From CAZWUL01 sp964636625 (GTDB taxonomy: Bacteria; Atribacterota; Phoenicimicrobiia; Phoenicimicrobiales; Stramentimicrobiaceae): a stretch of DNA of 11,676 nt. The stretch lies in the NCBI GenBank assembly GCA_964636625.1, contig CAZWUL010000031.1:1-11676 (forward strand). Reading direction: 5' to 3'. Below the pieces are notes generated by a model. The model was not told where the DNA came from. It worked only from the letters and a program-made list of their open reading frames with translations, and did not search any database. Positions 7,685 through 11,676 of the stretch are shown here, in pieces (within the stretch, counting starts at the first letter, position 1; every line of letters starts with the position of its first letter). The translations under genes and the position numbers were made by a program.

Positions 7685-7720
7685 AACTAAAAACTATAAA
7701 CCAAGAACTAAAAACTATAT
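7685..7720 (+). repeat. Five 7-nt tandem repeats before pyrG
   Basis: ACT (once ACC) triplets begin at 7686, 7693, 7700, 7707 and 7714, all 7 nt apart. Seen another way, the 14-mer AACTAAAAACTATA occurs twice, at 7685-7698 and 7706-7719, spaced by 21 nt (three units). Same + strand orientation as the array before uvrA. It ends about 45 nt before the pyrG start codon. Confidence 0.7.
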
Positions 7721-7764
7721 TAATATTGAATACTGTTTTAAAGTAATATGAACAGGGGAAAAAT

Positions 7765-9390
7765 ATGACAAAATACATTTTTATAACTGGTGGAGTTGTA
7801 TCCTCCATTGGTAAGGGGATTACAGCTGCCTCTATTGGTAGAATTTTAAAAAGTAGAGGTTTAAGGGTTTCTATTCAAAAACATGACCCGTATCTCAATG
7901 TTGATGCGGGGACCATGAGTCCATTCCAGCATGGAGAAGCATTTGTTACCGAAGATGGAGCCGAAACAGATTTAGACCTGGGTCATTATGAGCGGTTTAT
8001 TGATATCAATTTAACCAGGGACAATACTATCACTACGGGGAAAATTTACAATACAGTCATTTCAAAGGAAAGACACGGAGATTTTTTAGGGAAAACTGTT
8101 CAAATAATACCACATATTACGGATGAGATAAAAACCAGCATCAAAAGATTAAACAAACCTGGACAAATGCCTCTTGATGTAATAATTGTTGAGATAGGTG
8201 GTACAATTGGGGATATTGAAGGACTTCCTTTCCTGGAAGCTATCAGACAATTTAGAAATGATATTGGCAAAGAAAATGTATTATATATTCATGTTTCATT
8301 CTTCCCCTACTTAAAAGCAGCAAAAGAAATAAAATCAAAACCCACACAGCATAGTATAAAAGAATTAAGAGGAATTGGAATTCAACCGGATTTGCTGATT
8401 TGCCGTTCACAATCCAGGCTTACCGAGTCAGTGAAAGAAAAAATATCATTATTTTGTGATATCCCTAAAAACGGCATTATAGAAATGAGAGATGTGGATT
8501 CTATTTATGAGGTTCCTATTGTATTGGAGGAGCAAAAATTAGGTGATTTATTAGTAAATATGTTAAAATTACCGGATAAAAACCCTGATTTACAGCAATG
8601 GCGAGAGATGGTGCATCGTCTCAATCACCCGGAGAAAGAAATTGTTATAGGGGTTATAGGGAAATATATACGCTTAAAAGATGCTTATATGAGTATTAAT
8701 GAAGCTCTTATTCATGCCGGTATCTATCATAAATGTAAGATTAATATTAAAAGGATGGATTCGGATTTTTTACTAAAAAATGATACAAAAAAATTACTGG
8801 AAGGGATTAATGGAATTCTTATCCCAGGTGGCTTTGGGGTAAGAGGAATTGAGGGTAAAATTGAGGCAATTCAGCATGCAAGGATTAATAAAATACCATT
8901 TATGGGAATATGTCTGGGGATGCAATGTGCCCTGGTAGAATTTGCTCGAAATGAACTGGATTTAATCAGAGCTAATAGCTTGGAATTTGATATCGAAACC
9001 CCATATCCAATCCTGGTATTAATGGAAAGGCAGAAGAAAGTTTTTGATAAAGGTGGTACCATGCGACTGGGAAATTATGATTGTAAGTTGAAACCCGATA
9101 CCCGTGCTTATCAAATCTATAAAAAAGCTACAATAAAAGAAAGACATCGCCATCGCTATGAATTTAACAATGATTTTTTGTCAAAATTTGAGCAAAGTGG
9201 TATAATATTTAGTGGAGTTAATTTAGAGAATAATTTAGTTGAAATCTTTGAACTTAAAAATCATCCCTGGTTTATTGGAATGCAATTTCATCCTGAATTT
9301 AAATCCAGGCCAAATAACCCTCATCCAATGTTTGTAAGCTTTATTGAAGCAGCAATAAAAAATGCCAGTACTTCTGAGAAGGGTGCATAG
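7765..9390 (+). CDS. pyrG: CTP synthase
   Basis: The enzyme converts UTP to CTP using ATP and glutamine, the last step of de novo pyrimidine nucleotide synthesis. The length of 541 residues is normal. The synthetase domain (about 1-270) starts with the P-loop region TGGVVSSIGKG (K17) and has HGEAFVTEDGAETDLDLGHY and GGTIGDIEG. The class I glutamine amidotransferase domain (about 290-535) has the oxyanion region GGFGVRG, nucleophile C383 in GICLGMQ, and H509/E511 in FHPEF. Small departures from common versions are KHDPYLNVDAGT (usually KLDPYxNVDPGT), which do not remove known catalytic residues. The start is fixed by AGGGG at 7754-7758 and the conserved N-terminus. A nucleotidyltransferase follows after 24 nt, probably on the same transcript. 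Confidence 0.98.
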   Translation: MTKYIFITGGVVSSIGKGITAASIGRILKSRGLRVSIQKHDPYLNVDAGTMSPFQHGEAFVTEDGAETDLDLGHYERFIDINLTRDNTITTGKIYNTVISKERHGDFLGKTVQIIPHITDEIKTSIKRLNKPGQMPLDVIIVEIGGTIGDIEGLPFLEAIRQFRNDIGKENVLYIHVSFFPYLKAAKEIKSKPTQHSIKELRGIGIQPDLLICRSQSRLTESVKEKISLFCDIPKNGIIEMRDVDSIYEVPIVLEEQKLGDLLVNMLKLPDKNPDLQQWREMVHRLNHPEKEIVIGVIGKYIRLKDAYMSINEALIHAGIYHKCKINIKRMDSDFLLKNDTKKLLEGINGILIPGGFGVRGIEGKIEAIQHARINKIPFMGICLGMQCALVEFARNELDLIRANSLEFDIETPYPILVLMERQKKVFDKGGTMRLGNYDCKLKPDTRAYQIYKKATIKERHRHRYEFNNDFLSKFEQSGIIFSGVNLENNLVEIFELKNHPWFIGMQFHPEFKSRPNNPHPMFVSFIEAAIKNASTSEKGA

Positions 9391-9414
9391 AAAAGATTAT
9401 ATTTGGAGTAATAG

Positions 9415-10164
9415 ATGGATGCTTTGATTCTTGCCGGTGGGGAAAATGCAAAACCATTAGAGAATAACCACAAAATATACAATAAGGCATTGTTGATGAT
9501 AAACAATATCCCTATGGTAGAATATGTTGTTGATGCCTTGAATGAGGCAAAGGACATACAGAATGTTTATGTCATTGGCCCAAAAATAGAACTGATGCCA
9601 CATATTGGGGAAAAAGTGAGTCAAATAATAGATGCTACTGATTCAATTGTGGAGAATGTAAATATTGGTATTTCTCATATAAATAATGACGAGAAGATTA
9701 TGATATTAACATCAGATGTACCTTTGATTACCGGTAAAATGATTGATGATTTTATTGAAGAATGCCAAAACTATGAAGCTTTTTTGTATTATCCTGTTAT
9801 AAAAAAAGAACTGATAATAAAAAAATTTCCTCAAACCATTCGTTCTTATGCCAGTTTAAAGGAAGGTACTTTCTGTGGCGGCAATATGGTAATGATGTCA
9901 AGTTCCCTATTCACTACAAATAAGGCGCTGTTAGATGAAGTTTTTCAAAAAAGGAAGGATATTCTAAAATATGCTGCCTTATTAGGGGCAAAGTTTATTA
10001 TTAAGTACCTATTCAAGTGTCTTACTATACAGGAAATTGAGGATAGGGCTGCAGAAATAGTAGGGTACCCGGTAAAAGCTATTATGGTAAATTATCCTGA
10101 AATGATGATTGATCTGGATAAATTAAGTGATTATGAATTAATTTTGCAAGCATTAAATAAATAG
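9415..10164 (+). CDS. MobA-like nucleotidyltransferase, substrate unknown
   Basis: This 249-residue protein has the GT-A/Rossmann-like NTP-transferase fold. It starts with LILAGGENAKP (residues 4-14), a loosened version of the LAxGxGxRMxxxKP nucleotide loop, followed by the family's IPMVEYVVDAL helix. D101 in TSDVPLI is the expected metal-binding aspartate, GTFCGGNMVMM (about 156-166) lies in the substrate region, and YPEMMIDLDKLSDYEL (about 227-242) resembles the second metal site and closing helix of MobA/GlmU-type enzymes. The arginine of the usual loop is absent, so activity is likely but the donor nucleotide and acceptor are not predictable. Relatives occur as unnamed single-domain proteins in many bacteria. 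GGAG at 9405-9408, six nt before the ATG, and the 24-nt gap suggest co-transcription with pyrG; a role using CTP would fit but is only a guess. Confidence 0.8.
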   Translation: MDALILAGGENAKPLENNHKIYNKALLMINNIPMVEYVVDALNEAKDIQNVYVIGPKIELMPHIGEKVSQIIDATDSIVENVNIGISHINNDEKIMILTSDVPLITGKMIDDFIEECQNYEAFLYYPVIKKELIIKKFPQTIRSYASLKEGTFCGGNMVMMSSSLFTTNKALLDEVFQKRKDILKYAALLGAKFIIKYLFKCLTIQEIEDRAAEIVGYPVKAIMVNYPEMMIDLDKLSDYELILQALNK

Positions 10165-10219
10165 ATTCAAAATAGTTCTCTTTAAATAATTATAAAATGC
10201 AAAAAAATGTCAAAAAGTA

Positions 10220-10247
10220 TTGCCTTTTTCAAAGGAAGTGATATAAT
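10220..10247 (+). promoter_or_regulatory. Extended -10 promoter for rho
   Basis: TTGCCT (10220-10225), a 16-nt spacer and a perfect TATAAT (10242-10247) preceded by TG one base upstream (10239-10240) make a TGnTATAAT extended -10 element. Transcription should start near 10254. It is the best promoter-like sequence in the window and points to rho, the only gene downstream. Confidence 0.65.
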
Positions 10248-10258
10248 TTTATTATAAA

Positions 10259-10276
10259 AATAACTCCAGGGTTATT
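10259..10276. repeat. Inverted repeat at the rho transcription start
   Basis: AATAAC (10259-10264) and GTTATT (10271-10276) are perfect 6-nt arms around TCCAGG. The repeat sits about 5-22 nt past the predicted start site, where an operator for a repressor or a 5' transcript stem could act. The evidence is symmetry and position only. Confidence 0.4.
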
Positions 10277-10569
10277 CTTCATGAAATTTGTCCCACTATA
10301 TTTTCTTTAATAAGTGAATGTTATCATTGGATATGTTAATGTTGTTGGATTAATATGTACAATTTTGAACATTTATCTGAGGGCAATTGAATTCAAGTAA
10401 ATTTTGTTGATAAAAGTTATGTTTCCTCATAGGATTTGCATGAATTATTATAGAATTATTAAAGAAGATTATTATGTAAGAACAAAAAATAGTGATTATA
10501 AATATGTAAATAACTGCTCTATTTACTAATATGCAAATTTACTTATAACTTAAAAATTACCAAAAGCTT

Positions 10570-10586
10570 GAGGGGGTTTTATTTTG
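10570..10586 (+). promoter_or_regulatory. Ribosome binding site fixing the TTG start of rho
   Basis: GAGGGGG (10570-10576) is followed 7 nt later by TTG (10584-10586). No in-frame ATG occurs before codon 9, and the protein from this TTG begins at the normal Rho N-terminus, so TTG is the likely start. Confidence 0.8.
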
Positions 10587-11676
10587 GAACTAAATGAATT
10601 AAAAGAAATGAAAATTAATGAATTATGTAAGATTGCAAATGAATATGATATTAACAACTGCGCACGTATGAAAAAGACTGACTTAATTTTTAATATTTTG
10701 AAGGCACAAACAGAAAAAAAAGGGTATATGTTTTCAGAGGGAATATTAGATATTATGAAAGAAGGTTTTGGTTTCCTGCGTACAGGTGGCTATTTACCCA
10801 GCACTAATGATATATATATATCTCCGTCACAAATTAAAAGATTCAATTTAAGCAATGGCGATATTGTTTCCGGACAGGTTCGCTATCCAAAAGAGGGAGA
10901 ACGTTACTTCGCACTGCTAAAGGTTGAAGCAGTTAACCATGAGGACCCTGAAATTTCCAAGGACCGTATTGATTTTGAAAACCTCACTCCCCTTTTTCCT
11001 GATAAGAAGTTTGCATTGGAAACAAAACCATACGAACTTTCTACCCGGGTAATTGATTTATTTGCCCCTATTGGAAAAGGGCAAAGAGGATTAATTGTTT
11101 CACCTCCAAAAGCTGGTAAAACAATTTTATTGGAAAAAATTGCCAATGGAATAACTGCAAACCACCCGGAAACTACTTTAATGATTTTATTGATTGATGA
11201 AAGACCGGAGGAAGTCACCGGGATGAGACGTTCTGTTCATAACGCTGAAGTGATTAGCTCTACTTTCGATCAGCCAATTAATAATCACATTAAAGTAGCA
11301 GAGATTGTCCTGGAAAGGGCAAAAAGACTGGTAGAACTGAAGCATGATGTAGTAATTTTACTGGATAGCATCACCAGATTGGCCAGGGCTTATAATCTGA
11401 ATATTCCTACAAGTGGTAAGACCTTATCAGGGGGCTTGGATTCTACTGCCTTATATTTTCCCAAGAGATTTTTTGGGGCCGCCAGAAATATTGAAGAAGG
11501 TGGCAGTTTAACTATACTGGCAACGGCATTAGTTGAAACCGGTAGCCGGATGGATGATGTTATTTTTGAAGAATTTAAAGGTACCGGAAATATGGAATTA
11601 CGTCTTGACCGAGAAATAGCTGATAGTAGAATTTTCCCGGCAATTGATATTAAGCGTTCAGGTACCAGAAGGGAAG
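10584..11676 (+). CDS. rho: Transcription termination factor Rho (3' end cut by window)
   Basis: Rho is the hexameric RNA helicase that ends transcription of untranslated RNA. The window holds 364 codons plus one base of a gene normally about 410-430 codons long. Seen in order: the Rho N-terminal helical domain (about 1-50), the RNA-binding fold with EGFGFLR (60-66), DIYISPSQIKRFNL and PKEGERYFALLKV, then the ATPase core with P-loop PPKAGKT (174-180, K179), DERPEEVTGMRR (from 205), LLDSITRLARAYN, the Q-loop region around K279-D286 (TLSGGLD) and the R-loop GTGNME (333-338). No insertion domain is present between the helical and RNA-binding parts. The frame is open to the right edge at IKRSGTRREE, so truncation is only by the window. 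It starts with TTG, which with the long leader suggests controlled expression, as known for rho in other bacteria. Confidence 0.97.
   Translation, partial: MELNELKEMKINELCKIANEYDINNCARMKKTDLIFNILKAQTEKKGYMFSEGILDIMKEGFGFLRTGGYLPSTNDIYISPSQIKRFNLSNGDIVSGQVRYPKEGERYFALLKVEAVNHEDPEISKDRIDFENLTPLFPDKKFALETKPYELSTRVIDLFAPIGKGQRGLIVSPPKAGKTILLEKIANGITANHPETTLMILLIDERPEEVTGMRRSVHNAEVISSTFDQPINNHIKVAEIVLERAKRLVELKHDVVILLDSITRLARAYNLNIPTSGKTLSGGLDSTALYFPKRFFGAARNIEEGGSLTILATALVETGSRMDDVIFEEFKGTGNMELRLDREIADSRIFPAIDIKRSGTRRE

Larger units (their letters stand above)
7249..7764. other. Intergenic region before pyrG
   Basis: This 516-nt stretch contains no credible gene on either strand. From left to right it holds a very AT-rich segment without a convincing terminator, a perfect TATAAT (7318-7323) that lacks a recognisable -35, a 7-nt repeat block (7366-7407), an AT-only 12-bp palindrome around CG (7456-7467), an 8-nt repeat block (7567-7606), a weak promoter candidate and a second 7-nt repeat block (7685-7720). 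AGGGG at 7754-7758 is the pyrG ribosome binding site, 6 nt before the ATG. No pyrimidine attenuator of the PyrR type was recognised. Confidence 0.65.
10165..10583 (+). other. Intergenic region and rho leader
   Basis: This 419-nt gap has no gene above trivial size. A well-formed promoter lies at 10220-10247, so about 330 nt would be transcribed as a leader before the TTG of rho. Within it are an inverted repeat at 10259-10276, a possible 9-codon reading frame (ATG 10281, TAA 10308-10310) with no good ribosome binding site, and a small stem with two alternative right arms (GTAAAT 10506-10511 with ATTTAC at 10521-10526 or 10537-10542). No U-tract terminator was found after the nucleotidyltransferase gene. 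Confidence 0.6.

Noticed and set aside
7366..7720. CRISPR array
   Set aside because: The units are 7-8 nt with no spacers and no cas genes, so these are simple tandem repeats.
10281..10310. A 9-codon leader peptide gene before rho
   Set aside because: It has no convincing ribosome binding site and frames this short are common; it is mentioned only as part of the leader.
10904..11218. A 104-codon open frame on the - strand
   Set aside because: It is antisense to the rho ATPase core and has no support of its own.

Overview
The window is an AT-rich bacterial chromosome segment (GC roughly one third by eye) with every recognisable gene on the + strand. It holds two gene groups separated by about 0.5 kb of repeat-bearing intergenic DNA, and the third and last group is entered but not finished at the right edge. 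The gene content is bacterial: UvrA/UvrC, bacterial CTP synthase, Rho. Low GC, strong GGAGG-type ribosome binding sites, a TTG start for rho, and Bacillota-like neighbours suggest an uncultured low-GC, probably anaerobic lineage (Atribacterota-like or deep Bacillota-like). That placement is a guess from style and gene order, not from a search.

Region 1 (1-226) is non-coding. It contains a GC-rich palindrome and a run of degenerate 7-nt repeats just upstream of uvrA. Region 2 (227-7248) is a tightly packed cluster: uvrA, uvrC, a gamma-class carbonic anhydrase-like hexapeptide protein, a 503-residue protein with two HARE-HTH-like DNA-binding domains and what looks like a decayed Mrr-type nuclease domain, and an MBL-fold hydrolase. 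Gene junctions overlap by 4, 20 and 4 nt or are 27 nt apart, so this is very probably one transcription unit with translational coupling. UvrA and UvrC are the damage-recognition and incision proteins of nucleotide excision repair; uvrB is not in the window. UvrC is unusually short: the catalytic residues of both nuclease domains are present, but most of the segment between the UVR motif and the RNase H-like domain is missing.

Region 3 (7249-7764) has no gene. It holds a strictly 7-nt-periodic repeat block, an 8-nt repeat block and a second 7-nt block, the latter immediately before pyrG. Region 4 (7765-10164) is pyrG (CTP synthase) followed 24 nt later by a MobA-like nucleotidyltransferase of unknown substrate. 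Region 5 (10165-10583) is a 419-nt gap with a good extended -10 promoter and an implied leader of about 330 nt for rho, which starts at a TTG at 10584 and runs off the window after 364 codons.

The points most worth a second look are the double HARE-HTH/degenerate-nuclease protein linked to repair genes, the internally shortened UvrC, the heptameric repeats shared by two intergenic regions in opposite orientation, and the rho leader. The order HARE-HTH gene, pyrG, rho also echoes the rpoE(delta)-pyrG-...-rho neighbourhood of Bacillus.
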